Part shown: positions 1-8,683 of the stretch, piece after piece
Position numbering within the stretch: the first letter of the stretch is position 1
Layout: the number at the start of each line of letters is the position of its first letter
The notes under the pieces: generated by a model
Database searches by the model: none
What the model was told of the DNA's origin: nothing
Seen by the model: only the letters and a program-made list of their open reading frames with translations
Made by a program: the position numbers and the translations under genes
Assembly (NCBI GenBank): GCA_016699855.1
Contig: CP064988.1
Location: forward strand, 3,252,501-3,316,500
Length of the DNA stretch: 64,000 nucleotides
Direction of reading: 5' to 3'
DNA from: Rhodospirillales bacterium
GTDB lineage: Bacteria > Pseudomonadota > Alphaproteobacteria > Reyranellales > Reyranellaceae

Positions 1-47
1 CCGATGTACATGGTCGCGTCCTATGCCGGGGCTAGCGAACGCCGCGC

Positions 48-150
48 CGCGATCCAGCGGCCAGGTCCTTCGCCGCGCTCTGGACGACGGAGAACGCGAA
101 CGCCCCTGCGTTTCGCGTCGGCCCGAGCGCGGCGAAGGATCTCGATGCCC
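48..150. repeat. Dispersed inverted repeat
   Basis: Two complementary arms face each other: 'ggtccttcgccgcgctctgg' near 64 and 'gcccgagcgcggcgaaggat' near 121. This is the core of a palindromic repeat seen many times in the window (about 21.5, 25.4, 32.1, 33.1, 34.3, 53.4, 53.6 and 63.7 kb). No gene is evident in positions 1-204. Confidence 0.6.
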
Positions 151-204
151 GCTCGCGTCGCGCCCCTCTCCGCCGGCATGCGCGGCGGAGAGGGCGACGA
201 CCCG

Positions 205-1104
205 TCAATCCAGATCCATGCCGTCCATGCCGGCGTTCTTCCGGGCGCGGGCGACCATGTCCTTGACGATCGGGCCGAGCGTCGCCGGATCGGCGACCTG
301 CTCGATGGTCGGGCCCTTGTGCCAGCCCTCGGCGACGGCGATCTGGCCGTTGCCGGCCTGGAACACGCGGCCGGTGATCTCGCCGGACTCCTCGCTGGCC
401 AGCCAGACGGCGATCGGCGCCACCCACTTGGGATCGCGCTTCTCGAGATCCTCGGGCGAGTACTGGCGCAGGTCGGCGGTCATGCGCGTGTAGGCCGACG
501 GCGAGATCGAGTTCACGGTCACGCCGTAGCGCCGCATCTCGCGCGCCGCGATCACCGTGAACGCCGCGATGCCGGCCTTGGCGGCGCCGTAGTTGGTCTG
601 GCCGACATTGCCGTAGATGCCCGACACCGAGGTCGTGGTCAGCAGGCGGCCGTTCACCGGCCGGCCGGTCTCCTTGAACTTGTCGCGCCAGTAGGCGCAG
701 GCGTGCCGCGCCGGCGCGAAGGTGCCCTTCAGGTGCACCTTGATGACGGCGTCCCACTCCTCCTCGCTCATGTTGGTGAGCATGCGGTCGCGCAGGATGC
801 CGGCGTTGCTCAGCACGATGTCGAGCTTGCCGAAGGTCGAGATGGCCTGGTCGACCATCCGCTTGGCGCCGTTCCAGTCGCCGACGTCGTCGCCGTTGAC
901 CACGGCCTCGCCGCCCATCGCCTTGATCTCCTCGACCACCTGCTGCGCCGGGGTCAGGTCGGCGCCCTTGCCGTCGCGTTCGCCGCCGAGGTCGTTCACG
1001 ACCACCTTGGCGCCGTGCTTCGCCAGCAGCAGCGCGTGCTCGCGTCCCACGCCCCGCGCCGCGCCCGTCACCAGCGCCACGCGCCCCTCGCACAACCTCG
1101 CCAT
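205..1104 (-). CDS. SDR family NAD(P)-dependent oxidoreductase (HSD17B4-like)
   Basis: This 299-residue protein is a classical short-chain dehydrogenase. It has a TGAARGVG cofactor loop (about residues 13-20), an NAG motif (100-102) and a catalytic Ser159/Tyr172/Lys176 set (YGAAK). The N-terminal order 'GRVALVTGAARGVGREHALLLAKHG' style and the extended C-terminal tail resemble the dehydrogenase part of multifunctional beta-oxidation enzymes, so a 3-hydroxyacyl-CoA substrate is plausible but inferred. The start is supported by an AGGAGGAG ribosome site. It is divergent from the enoyl-CoA hydratase gene at 1293, and together they would provide two steps of acyl-CoA oxidation. The exact substrate cannot be read from the sequence. 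Confidence 0.88.
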   Translation of the reverse strand: MARLCEGRVALVTGAARGVGREHALLLAKHGAKVVVNDLGGERDGKGADLTPAQQVVEEIKAMGGEAVVNGDDVGDWNGAKRMVDQAISTFGKLDIVLSNAGILRDRMLTNMSEEEWDAVIKVHLKGTFAPARHACAYWRDKFKETGRPVNGRLLTTTSVSGIYGNVGQTNYGAAKAGIAAFTVIAAREMRRYGVTVNSISPSAYTRMTADLRQYSPEDLEKRDPKWVAPIAVWLASEESGEITGRVFQAGNGQIAVAEGWHKGPTIEQVADPATLGPIVKDMVARARKNAGMDGMDLD

Positions 1105-1292
1105 CTTCCGTCTCCTCCTGATCGGCGCCCGGCTTGCGACGCGGGCGTTCCACCGCGACCTTTGCCCGGCTGCGGCCCCGGGACAAGCCGTCCGACCATG
1201 CGGGCGGCGCGGCCCCCCTCTGCGCCGGACCGGTAGGACCGGGCGGTGAAATCCGCTAGCTTGCCGCCGAATCCGAACGGGAGGAGAGACTC

Positions 1293-2066
1293 ATGGCCGG
1301 CAAATTCGCGGACCTCGGCGTCAGCAGCGAGGGACACGTCGGGATCGTCGAGATCCAGCGTCCGCCGCACAACTATTTCGACAATTCGCTGATCAACCAG
1401 ATCGCCGACGCCTACGAGGATTTCGACCGCGACGTGAACATCCGGTCGATCGTGCTGTGCGCCCAGGGCAAGTCGTTCTGCGCCGGCGCCGATTTCGCCA
1501 ACCGCCCGGCCACCGGCGCGGCCGAGAGCGGCAAGCACCTCTACAAGGAGGCGACCCGCATCTTCCGCGCGAAGAAGCCGCAAGTGGCGGCGGTGCAGGG
1601 CGCGGCGATCGGCGGCGGTTTGGGTCTGGCGCTGTCGTCGGATTTCCGCGTCACCTGCAGCGAGGCGCGCTTCAGCGCCAACTTCAACCGGCTGGGCTTC
1701 CATCCCGGCTTCAGCCTGACCTACACGCTGCCCCGCCTCGTGGGCCAGCAGAAGGCCAACCTGCTCTTCTACACGGGCCGTCGCGTCACGGGCGACGAGG
1801 CCGTGGCGATGGGCATGGCCGACGTGCTGGTGCCGGCCGCCGAACTGCGCGCCGCGGCGATGGCGCTGGCGACGGAGATCGCGCAATCCTCGCCGCTGGC
1901 CGTGCAGTCGACCCGCGAGACCATGCGCCGCGGCTTCGCCGATGGCGCCGAGGCGGCGACCGAGCGCGAGCTGACCGAGCAGGACTGGACCCGCAAGACC
2001 TCCGACTTCAAGGAGGGCGTCAAGGCCTGGGCCGAGAAGCGCCTGCCGAACTTCCAGTCGAAGTAG
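1293..2066 (+). CDS. Enoyl-CoA hydratase/isomerase family protein
   Basis: A 257-residue crotonase-fold protein of usual family length. The two oxyanion-hole segments are visible: SFCAGADF (61-68) and GAAIGGGLGLAL (103-114). The region that in true hydratases carries PE and GGTQRL reads SANFNRLGFHPGF here (128-140), so the standard catalytic glutamates appear absent. The protein may therefore be an isomerase or another crotonase-type enzyme rather than a hydratase. The start has a GGAGGAG ribosome site. It is divergent from the SDR at 205-1104 and followed by another SDR, consistent with a CoA-ester degradation cluster. Confidence 0.87.
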   Translation: MAGKFADLGVSSEGHVGIVEIQRPPHNYFDNSLINQIADAYEDFDRDVNIRSIVLCAQGKSFCAGADFANRPATGAAESGKHLYKEATRIFRAKKPQVAAVQGAAIGGGLGLALSSDFRVTCSEARFSANFNRLGFHPGFSLTYTLPRLVGQQKANLLFYTGRRVTGDEAVAMGMADVLVPAAELRAAAMALATEIAQSSPLAVQSTRETMRRGFADGAEAATERELTEQDWTRKTSDFKEGVKAWAEKRLPNFQSK

Positions 2067-2072
2067 GGCGCG

Positions 2073-2205
2073 CGCTTCCCTTCTTCCCCGATGACGGGGG
2101 AGAAGGGACGGCGTCGAAACGGCGCGTTCCTCCCTTTTCCCTCCGACGAGGGGGAGAGGTCGCCCCGAAGGGGCGGAGGAGGGGCTTCCGCCGCGCAGGG
2201 GGAGC
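2073..2205. repeat. Palindromic repeat copy upstream of SDR gene
   Basis: The sequence between the crotonase stop and the SDR start contains inverted elements 'cttccccgatgacgggggagaag' style and 'tccctccgacgagggggag', then 'cgccccgaaggggcg'. These resemble the 'cccctc...gaggggag' repeat found at 14.2, 18.4, 35.4 and 48.6 kb. It fills the gap and probably separates the two transcription units. Confidence 0.5.
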
Positions 2206-2210
2206 GGGAC

Positions 2211-3017
2211 ATGGGACAGGTATCGGGCAAGGTCGCGCTGGTGACCGGGGGCGCGTCGGGCATCGGGGCGGCGTGCTGCGAGACCTTGGCGCGCGAGGGC
2301 GCCAAGGTGGTCGCCACCGACATCGACGCGCCGCGCGGCGCGGAGTTGGTGGCGCGCATCAAGGCGGCCGGCGGCGAGGCGTCGTTCCTGACCCAGGACG
2401 TCGCCGACGAGGCGCGCTGGATCGAGGTCGTGGCCGACATCGTCAAGCGCCACGGCCGGCTCGACGTCATGGTCGCCAACGCCGGCATCGGCATCATGGT
2501 GCCGAGCATCGCCGACATGTCGTTGGCCGATTGGCGGCGGCAGACCGCGATCAACCTCGACGGCGTGTTCCTGTCGGTGAAGCATTGTCTGCCGGTGATG
2601 CGGAAATCCGGCGGCGGCTCGATCGTGATGATCTCCTCGATCGCGGGATTGCGCGGCTCGCCGACGCTGGCGGGGTACTGCGCCACCAAGGGCGGCGTGC
2701 GGCTGTTCGCCAAGGCGATCGCCATGGAGTGCGCCTCGGTGGGCGACGGCGTGCGCGTGAACTCCGTGCATCCCGGCATCATCGACACCCCCATCTGGGG
2801 CAAGCTGCCGGTCGGCGCGTCGGGCGGCGGACGCAACGCGCCGGTCGATCCGCACGAGCTGGCGAAGATCGGCGCGCCGGTGGGCCGCGCCGGCAGCGCC
2901 CAGGACATCGCCAACGGCGTGCTGTTCCTGGCCTCCGACGCGTCCAGCTACATGACCGGCGCCGAGCTGGTGATCGACGGCGGCATCACCAGCGGCGGCG
3001 CCGTGCGGCGCGGCTGA
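2211..3017 (+). CDS. SDR family oxidoreductase
   Basis: A 268-residue classical SDR. TGGASGIG (12-19) binds the nucleotide, NAG is at 90-92, and the catalytic residues are Ser142/143, Tyr156 and Lys160 (YCATK). The C-terminal ITSGG tail follows the usual 'VIDGG' strand. The frame is open further upstream through the repeat at 2073-2205, but homology begins at MGQVSGKVALVTGG, and a GGGGGAGCG element precedes that ATG, so 2211 is chosen. It follows the crotonase gene and precedes the DOPA-dioxygenase-like gene, suggesting a role in the same unknown catabolic route. Confidence 0.9.
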   Translation: MGQVSGKVALVTGGASGIGAACCETLAREGAKVVATDIDAPRGAELVARIKAAGGEASFLTQDVADEARWIEVVADIVKRHGRLDVMVANAGIGIMVPSIADMSLADWRRQTAINLDGVFLSVKHCLPVMRKSGGGSIVMISSIAGLRGSPTLAGYCATKGGVRLFAKAIAMECASVGDGVRVNSVHPGIIDTPIWGKLPVGASGGGRNAPVDPHELAKIGAPVGRAGSAQDIANGVLFLASDASSYMTGAELVIDGGITSGGAVRRG

Positions 3018-3044
3018 GCGCGGCGCACCAGGAGAGGATCGACG

Positions 3045-3398
3045 ATGGACGTCTCGCGCATCGAGAGCTGGCACGCCCACGTCTATTTCGACGCCGGCAC
3101 GCGCGACACCGCGTGGGCGTTGCGCGAGGAGATCACGGCCCGCTTCGCCGACGAGATGGTGATGGGCCGGTTCCACGAGCGGCCGGTCGGACCGCATCCG
3201 CGCTGGAGCTACCAGGTCGCGTTCAAGCCCGACAAGTTCGAGCGCATCGTGCCGTGGCTCAATCTCAATCGCCGCGGCCTGACGGTGCTGGTGCATCCCA
3301 ACACCGGCGAGGATCTCGAGGACCACCGCGACCGCGCGGCGTGGCTGGGCGAGAGCGTCGCGCTCGATCTCGCGGCGCTGGCGCCGCTCACCGCGTAA
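3045..3398 (+). CDS. DOPA 4,5-dioxygenase family protein
   Basis: A 117-residue protein that fits the small DOPA 4,5-dioxygenase-like family in length and motifs. It has an N-terminal WHAHVYFD (about residues 9-16), a central GPHPRWSYQ (about 46-54) and a C-terminal VHPNTGEDLEDHRDRAAWLG. Family members are proposed to use these histidines for metal binding. Extradiol cleavage of a catechol is the family reaction, but bacterial members are mostly uncharacterised. An AGGAGAGG ribosome site precedes the ATG. It is 27 bases after the SDR gene and probably co-transcribed. Confidence 0.8.
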   Translation: MDVSRIESWHAHVYFDAGTRDTAWALREEITARFADEMVMGRFHERPVGPHPRWSYQVAFKPDKFERIVPWLNLNRRGLTVLVHPNTGEDLEDHRDRAAWLGESVALDLAALAPLTA

Positions 3399-3423
3399 CG
3401 CGGCGACTCCGGGGAGCACGACC

Positions 3424-3903
3424 ATGGACACGCTGCTGCCGATCGCCACCGCCATCGCCGGGCGCCTGAAGGCGCGCGGCGAGACGTTGGCGATCTCCGA
3501 ATCATCGATCGGCGGTTTGCTGTCGGCGTCGCTGATCGCGGTGCCCGGCGCCTCGGCGTATTTCCTCGGCGGCGCGGTGATCTACACGCGCGCGGCCGGC
3601 GACGCGCTGCTGGCGATCCCGCCGCAGGCCCGCAGCGGGCTACGCTCGGCGACCGAGGCCTACGCCGCGCTCGGCGCCCGCACGATCCGCGATAAGCTCG
3701 GCGCGACCTGGGGCATGGCCGAGACCGGCGCCAGCGGCCCGGCAGGCAACCGCTACGGCGATCCCGCCGGCCACGCCTGCGTCGCCATCGCCGGCCCGGT
3801 GTCGCGCGCCATCACCGTCCGCACGGGCGATTCCGACCGCGTCGCCAACATGCGCGCCTTCGCCCGCGCCGCGCTCGAGCTGCTGCGAGCCGAGCTGGGA
3901 TGA
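3424..3903 (+). CDS. CinA family protein (C-terminal nicotinamide-nucleotide amidase-like domain)
   Basis: A 159-residue single-domain CinA C-terminal protein (PncC-like). The family deamidates nicotinamide mononucleotide. Visible motifs are SESSIGGLLSASL (about 26-38), YFLGGAVIYT (about 45-54) and ETGASGPAGNRYGDPAG. The canonical first motif is AESCTGG; here the Cys-Thr pair is replaced by Ser-Ile, so activity or substrate may differ. The start ATG follows GGGGAG with good spacing. It sits 25 bases after the DOPA-dioxygenase-like gene, so it may share its transcript even though the functions look unrelated. Confidence 0.82.
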   Translation: MDTLLPIATAIAGRLKARGETLAISESSIGGLLSASLIAVPGASAYFLGGAVIYTRAAGDALLAIPPQARSGLRSATEAYAALGARTIRDKLGATWGMAETGASGPAGNRYGDPAGHACVAIAGPVSRAITVRTGDSDRVANMRAFARAALELLRAELG

Positions 3904-4067
3904 TCGGCGCCGCCGGTTCCCGGCGCGTCCGACCAACGCGGCGTCATCTTGGATCGTGGCGAGGGGCGCGGCCGGCGTAGGGCGGGGCTGCGTCGCCGCG
4001 CGGTGTCCCGCCGGCGCGTCCGTGCTGTAGTGACCGGGGTGGTCGGACGGACGCCGGAGCGACGGGA

Positions 4068-5987
4068 ATGGATGGAACCACGCGGGACACGCTGATCGAC
4101 GCGGCCTCGATGCGCGCGGCGCTCGACGAGGCCGACATCGTGCCGCTGACGTTGGCGCTGGTGCACCTCACCGGCGATCGCCAGCCGCTCGACCTGATCC
4201 GCCCGCACGTCGCCGGCGCGTGGAACTTCATGCAGAAGGTGCCGGAGGACGTCGCCGCGGGGCTGCGCGACAGGCTGGCCGCTATCCTGCTGTCGCGCGC
4301 GCCCGACGCGGTGGTGCCGCCGCCATCCGACGACCTGCTGCGCGAGATGATGGCGGCCGGCGTCGGCCAGGCCGTGCCCGACGAATACATCCCGCTGATC
4401 CTCGAGGAGACGCGTCTGACCGGCGACGGCGATCCGCGCAGTGTGCCGTGGCGGCGCGCGCCGGACGCGGCGGCGCTGTCGCGCTTCCGCGTGCTGGTGA
4501 TCGGCGCCGGCCTGTCGGGCCTGTGCGTGGGGATCAAGCTGCGCGAGGCCGGCATCCCGTTCACGATCCTCGAGAAGAACGACACCGTCGGCGGCACCTG
4601 GTACGAGAACGCCTATCCCGGCTGCGGCGTCGACACGCCCAACCACTTCTTCTCGTTCTCGTTCGAGCCCAACCACGACTGGCCCGACCATTTCTCCAAG
4701 CGCGACGAGTTGTGGGGCTATCTCGAGCGCGTCGCCGACAAATACGACGTGCGCCGCGCCGTGCGCTTCGGCGTCGAGGCGACCGCCGCGGGCTATGACG
4801 CGGCGAAGGGCGTCTGGCGCGTGGCCGTCCGCTCGAAGGACGGCGCCGAGGAGACGATCGAGACCGAGATCCTCGTCGGCGCGGTCGGTCAACTCAACCG
4901 GCCGGCCATCCCGGACATTCCCGGTCTTTCGGATTTCGAGGGTCCCGCGTTCCACACCGGCCACTGGGAGCCGGAGCACGATCTGAGCGGCAAGCGCGTG
5001 GCCATGATCGGCACCGGCGCCAGCGGCATGCAGGCCGGCCCCTCGATCGCCGGCGACGTGGCGCGGCTGACGATCTTCCAACGCACGCCGCACTGGTCGG
5101 TCCACAATCCGAACTACCACGCGACCGTCGCGGCCGGGAAGAAATGGGCGCTGCGCCACGTCCCGTTCTACGACAAGTGGTACCGCTTCCTGCTGTTCTG
5201 GGCCTCGGCCGACGGCTTGCACGCCTCGCTGCAGATCGATCCCGCCTGGCCGCATCCCGACCGCTCGCTGAACGCCGTGAACCAGGGCTTCCGCGACATG
5301 CTGGAGGCCCACATCCGCGCCGAGATCGGCGACGATCCCGTCCTGCTCGCCAAGGTGATCCCGCCCTATCCGCCCTACGGCAAGCGCATGCTGCGCGATA
5401 ACCGCTGGTACCGGATGCTGAAGCGGCCAAACGTCGATCTGGTGACCGCGCCGATCGCGCGCGTCACCGCCGACGCCGTCGTCACCACCGACGGCGTGGC
5501 GCATCCCGCCGACGTCATCGTGTTCGCCACCGGATTCCAGGCCGGCCGCATGCTGTGGCCGATGGACATCCGCGGACGCGGCGGTGTGTCGTTGCGCGAC
5601 CTGTGGGGCGACGACGATCCGCGCGCCCATCTCGGCATGACCGTGCCGGGCTTCCCCAATTTCTTCATCGTCTACGGCCCGAACACCAATCTCGGCCACG
5701 GCGGCAGCATCATCTTCCACACGGAATGCCAGGTCCGCTACATCATGCAGGCGCTGCGGGAGATGATCGAAGGCGGCCACCGGACGATCGAGTGCCGGCG
5801 CGAGCCGCACGACGCCTACAACGAACGCGTCGACGCCGCGCACCGCCGGATGGTGTGGTCGCATGGCGGCGTCGGCAACTGGTACAAGAACGCATCGGGC
5901 CGCGTCATCGCCAACTCGCCGTGGCGGCTGGTCGACTATTGGTCCATGACCCGAGAGTTGGATCCCGCCGATTTCGACTTCGCGTGA
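4068..5987 (+). CDS. Baeyer-Villiger flavin monooxygenase, 4-hydroxyacetophenone monooxygenase type
   Basis: A 639-residue FAD/NADPH monooxygenase. An N-terminal extension of about 140 residues precedes the FAD-binding GAGLSGLCVG (around 146-155). The Baeyer-Villiger fingerprint reads FEGPAFHTGHWEP (around 286-298) and is followed at once by the NADPH-binding GTGASG. Both the length and the helical N-terminal extension match HapE-type enzymes (about 640 residues) rather than the roughly 540-residue cyclohexanone type. It would convert a ketone to an ester with O2; the aryl-ketone substrate is inferred. It stands alone, convergent with the gene at 6009-6992. Confidence 0.9.
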   Translation: MDGTTRDTLIDAASMRAALDEADIVPLTLALVHLTGDRQPLDLIRPHVAGAWNFMQKVPEDVAAGLRDRLAAILLSRAPDAVVPPPSDDLLREMMAAGVGQAVPDEYIPLILEETRLTGDGDPRSVPWRRAPDAAALSRFRVLVIGAGLSGLCVGIKLREAGIPFTILEKNDTVGGTWYENAYPGCGVDTPNHFFSFSFEPNHDWPDHFSKRDELWGYLERVADKYDVRRAVRFGVEATAAGYDAAKGVWRVAVRSKDGAEETIETEILVGAVGQLNRPAIPDIPGLSDFEGPAFHTGHWEPEHDLSGKRVAMIGTGASGMQAGPSIAGDVARLTIFQRTPHWSVHNPNYHATVAAGKKWALRHVPFYDKWYRFLLFWASADGLHASLQIDPAWPHPDRSLNAVNQGFRDMLEAHIRAEIGDDPVLLAKVIPPYPPYGKRMLRDNRWYRMLKRPNVDLVTAPIARVTADAVVTTDGVAHPADVIVFATGFQAGRMLWPMDIRGRGGVSLRDLWGDDDPRAHLGMTVPGFPNFFIVYGPNTNLGHGGSIIFHTECQVRYIMQALREMIEGGHRTIECRREPHDAYNERVDAAHRRMVWSHGGVGNWYKNASGRVIANSPWRLVDYWSMTRELDPADFDFA

Positions 5988-6008
5988 CGCGTCCTTCCGC
6001 CGACGGCG

Positions 6009-6992
6009 TCAGGGCCGCAGCAGCGGCGCGGTGATCGGCCGGGTGCCGCCCATCCACAGCGGCACATGGGTCATCTTCAGCCCGGCGCCGCCGGTGACGA
6101 CGAGATGGATGTCGTCGGGCGAGCGCGCCACGCGCGCCTCCGGTTCGCTTTCCGTGAACAGGTAGTGCTGCGCCGCGCGCAGATCCCAGCCGCCGCGCTC
6201 GATCATCCGCGCCATCTCCGGCGGCAGCAGGAAGACCTGCTCGCCGCCGGGACGGGCGCGTCCGGCGCCGGCGGCGGCGCGGGCGGCCGCCATGGCGCCG
6301 AGGATCGGCCGCAGCACCGCCTGCGGCGAGGAGCCGCCGTCGAGCGGCAGCACCTCCATCGTGCCCGACACGCCCAGCACGGTGACGGCGTCGGAACCGG
6401 CGGCGAAGCCGCGCCGGACGTGCAGCGGCGGCGCCCAGGGATCGTCGTGGTCGGCGAAGCAGAAGGTGTAGCGGCCGGGCTGGCCCATCGTCGCCATCGA
6501 GCCGATGCCGGGATGGGCGCCGCCGATGTTGGTCAGCGACAGACGGATGGCGCGGCCGATGCAGGCGTTGGCGCGGACGCCGGGGCCGAGGCAGTTGGCG
6601 CCGGCGTTGATCCTCAGCCGCGCCGCGGCCGGCCCGTGCACGATCGCCGCCACGGTCGGCGTGCCGGTCGTGGTCTGGATGCCCAGCAGGTTGAAGTCGG
6701 GCTCGAGGCAGGCCGCGACCGCCGTCAGCACCACCGGCAGCTCGGCCGGGACGCAGCCCGCCAGCACGCACTGGTAGGCGACGGCCGCCGCCGTCAGATC
6801 GCCGAACAACGGCGGCACCGGGCCGTAGGAGCGGTCGGGATCGTCGACGTCGGCCAGCATGCGCTCCAGGCGCCGGCGCGTCGGCGGCACCATCGGCAGA
6901 CCGTCGCCGAGCTGCAGCGCCTCGAGCGCGCGCTGCGCGTCCTCCCAGGACGCCGACTCCTCGAAGATCGGCAGCGCGTCGTCGTCGGGCAT
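6009..6992 (-). CDS. Conserved protein of unrecognised function, paralogue of the upstream gene
   Basis: A 327-residue cytosolic-looking protein with no signal peptide that I cannot assign to a characterised family. It is clearly homologous to the adjacent 347-residue protein (7036-8079). Shared elements, in order, are 'GDGLPMVPPT' near residue 28, 'AGC', a Gly-Asn-Cys followed by 'RANAxIGRA', 'GGAxPG', a Lys/Arg-Tyr-x-Phe-Cys-Phe, 'PWAPxHVRRGF', and a C-terminal 'D(I/V)H...GG.G...P..GGT'. Three cysteines (AGC, NC, FCF) are conserved between the two, compatible with a redox or metal role. It is the last gene of the minus-strand selenoprotein operon. Confidence 0.8.
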   Translation of the reverse strand: MPDDDALPIFEESASWEDAQRALEALQLGDGLPMVPPTRRRLERMLADVDDPDRSYGPVPPLFGDLTAAAVAYQCVLAGCVPAELPVVLTAVAACLEPDFNLLGIQTTTGTPTVAAIVHGPAAARLRINAGANCLGPGVRANACIGRAIRLSLTNIGGAHPGIGSMATMGQPGRYTFCFADHDDPWAPPLHVRRGFAAGSDAVTVLGVSGTMEVLPLDGGSSPQAVLRPILGAMAAARAAAGAGRARPGGEQVFLLPPEMARMIERGGWDLRAAQHYLFTESEPEARVARSPDDIHLVVTGGAGLKMTHVPLWMGGTRPITAPLLRP

Positions 6993-7035
6993 CGCGGTGG
7001 ACCTCGTCAGCGCCGGCGGCGGGGGCCGCGGCGGG

Positions 7036-8079
7036 TCAGGACGGGAGGTTCACGCGCACGCTGCACACCGCCGTGCCGCCGAAGGACGGGATGTAGGCGG
7101 AGTGCTTGCCCGGCCCGCCGGCGACGGCGATGTGCACGTCCTCGGCGGTCGGCGACATGCGGTAATGGTCGTCGATCGGCACGTGGCCGGTGCTGGCGTA
7201 GCTCTCGCGGTTCTCCTTGGAGACGCGCGTGTAGTGCACGCGGGCGCGCTTGAAGACTTCGTCACGGAGCGCGTCGATCTCCCAGCCGTCGCGCCGCAGC
7301 GTGGCGGCGTGCTCCGGTCCGAGCAGCAGCACGTAGGGGCCCTTGCCATAGACCAGGTTGGAGCCGGGCTGCGCGATCGAGCCGCAGATCGTGGTCAGCA
7401 GGCCCTCGCCGCTGACGCTGCCATGGTCGTTGATGTTGTGCGGCCCCTCGCCGGCCATCACCGTCACGACGCTGTCCGCCGCGCCGAATCCACGGCGGAC
7501 GTGGTACGGCGCCCAAGGGCTCTCCTCCTCGTTCTCGCCGAAACAGAACGAGTACTTGGCGGGCGAGCCCTGCGTCGAGCGGTCCATCACGCCCGGCTTG
7601 GCGCCGCCGACGTTCAGCAGGATCAGCTCCAGCGCCCGGCCGATCGTGGCGTTGGCGCGCCAGCCCTGGCCGAAGCAGTTGCTGGAGCAGTTGATCTCCA
7701 GCGTCTTCCGCAGGGGGCCGTTGACCATGATCATGGGCGCGCAGGGATGCGTCGTCGCCAGCGTGCCGTGCAGGTTGTACTCCGGCGTCAGCACGCCGCG
7801 CAGCGCCGACAGCACCACCGGGAAGTACTCCGGCTTGCAGCCGGCCATCACCGCGTTGGCCGCGAGGCTGGCCAGGGTGGGCACCACCTGGCGCGGCGAG
7901 ATCGGCGCGAAGGTCTGGTTGTCGCCGCGCGCCGCGGCGGTGAACCTCGCCACCGCCGCCTCGGTCGGGACCGCCAGCGGCATGCCGTCGCTCCAGCCCT
8001 GCTCGATGGCGTACTCGTTCCACGAATCGGAATCGAGCGCCTCGAGGTCGATGATCTCGCTCTCGGTCGTGTCCTTCAT
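7036..8079 (-). CDS. Conserved protein of unrecognised function, next to selenoprotein gene
   Basis: A 347-residue protein, paralogous to 6009-6992. It starts 52 bases downstream of the UGSC selenoprotein stop. It carries 'GWSDGMPLAVPT' (about 28-39), a central block with 'NCFGQGWRANATIGRA', 'KYSFCFGENEEESPWAPYHVRRGF', and ends with 'EDVHIAVAGGPGKHSAYIPSFGGT'. The order of motifs is the same as in the next gene, so a heteromeric pair formed after gene duplication is likely. No signal peptide, membrane segment or known catalytic motif is apparent. The constant association with the UGSC protein suggests it is the substrate-binding or catalytic partner; this is inference. Confidence 0.82.
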   Translation of the reverse strand: MKDTTESEIIDLEALDSDSWNEYAIEQGWSDGMPLAVPTEAAVARFTAAARGDNQTFAPISPRQVVPTLASLAANAVMAGCKPEYFPVVLSALRGVLTPEYNLHGTLATTHPCAPMIMVNGPLRKTLEINCSSNCFGQGWRANATIGRALELILLNVGGAKPGVMDRSTQGSPAKYSFCFGENEEESPWAPYHVRRGFGAADSVVTVMAGEGPHNINDHGSVSGEGLLTTICGSIAQPGSNLVYGKGPYVLLLGPEHAATLRRDGWEIDALRDEVFKRARVHYTRVSKENRESYASTGHVPIDDHYRMSPTAEDVHIAVAGGPGKHSAYIPSFGGTAVCSVRVNLPS

Positions 8080-8131
8080 GCCACCGTCTCCGCGGACGGC
8101 GCGCCGGGGGGACCGGCGCGCCCGGCCGGCG

Positions 8132-8650
8132 CTATTTGCCCATCATCGCCTTGATGCCCTCGAAGGCGCGGTCGATGCGCTCCGAGAGTTCCTCGGCGTT
8201 GAGGCCGCCGACGGGATGCTTCACGACGACCAGCTTGGGGTCGATCTTGCGGGCCTTCGCCTGGGCGAGGACCAGAGGACGGAACGTCTCGGTCGCGATC
8301 ACCACGCCGGTGACCCCGCGCTTTTCCAGTTCGACAGAGTCGTGGAAACTCCACGATGAGCAGGACCCTCAATCGGCGAGGGCCAGCAGGGCTATTCGGT
8401 AGTTCTGCGCGACATGCGCCAGCGTGTCGGCCGGCGCGCCCTGGCTGGCGCTGTTCTTGTGGGTGTAGCCGACGTTGTCGACCGGCCGCAGGGTGGCGAT
8501 CCTGGCCTTCAGCCCGTCGAGCAGCTCGCGCGCGTTGGGCTTGGAGTTCGAGAACAGGACGATCGGGTCCTTCAGCCAGTCGACCGGTCCGGTCTTCAAC
8601 GTCTCGGAGCCGGCCGGCGCGACGCCGAAGGCGGGATTGACGATCCGCAT
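8132..8650 (-). CDS. UGSC-motif selenoprotein (Sec encoded by in-frame UGA)
   Basis: The frame opens at an ATG at 8650 with an AGGAGG site 8 bases upstream. It runs 93 codons to a TGA at 8369-8371, then stays open for 78 more codons to a TAG at 8132-8134, giving 172 residues with selenocysteine at position 94. The UGA falls in Ala-Leu-Ala-Asp-Sec-Gly-Ser-Cys, which is the signature of the known UGSC selenoprotein family. The stretch after the UGA is protein-like, with alternating strands and helices (ELEKRGVTGVVIATETF, DPKLVVVKHPVGGLNAEEL). A hairpin with bacterial SECIS geometry starts just downstream of the UGA. Sec-Gly-Ser-Cys could form a selenenylsulfide redox centre, and the thioredoxin-reductase-like gene upstream is a natural electron donor. 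Ordinary gene calling would end this protein at residue 93. Incorporation needs selA, selB, selC and selD, none of which is in this window. Confidence 0.85.
8340..8356 (-). promoter_or_regulatory. Candidate bacterial SECIS hairpin
   Basis: On the minus strand the RNA reads UCGUGG-AGUUU-CCACGA: a perfect 6-bp stem with a 5-nt loop. Its loop begins 18 nt after the UGA codon. Bacterial SECIS elements typically have a small apical loop with a G in its first two positions, about 16-37 nt after the UGA. This hairpin meets each condition (G is the second loop base). It lies inside the coding frame, as bacterial SECIS elements do. Confidence 0.75.
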
Positions 8651-8683
8651 GCTTGGTTCCTCCTCTTGCCTGACGCCGACGGC

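Noticed and set aside
1068..3455. Long open frame of 795 codons on the minus strand across the crotonase and SDR genes
   Set aside because: It is an antisense shadow of three clear genes in GC-rich DNA; its His/Arg/Ala-rich translation has no recognisable domain.
8369..8650. 93-residue protein ending at the UGA as a complete gene
   Set aside because: The UGSC motif, protein-like downstream frame and SECIS-like hairpin argue for read-through as selenocysteine.
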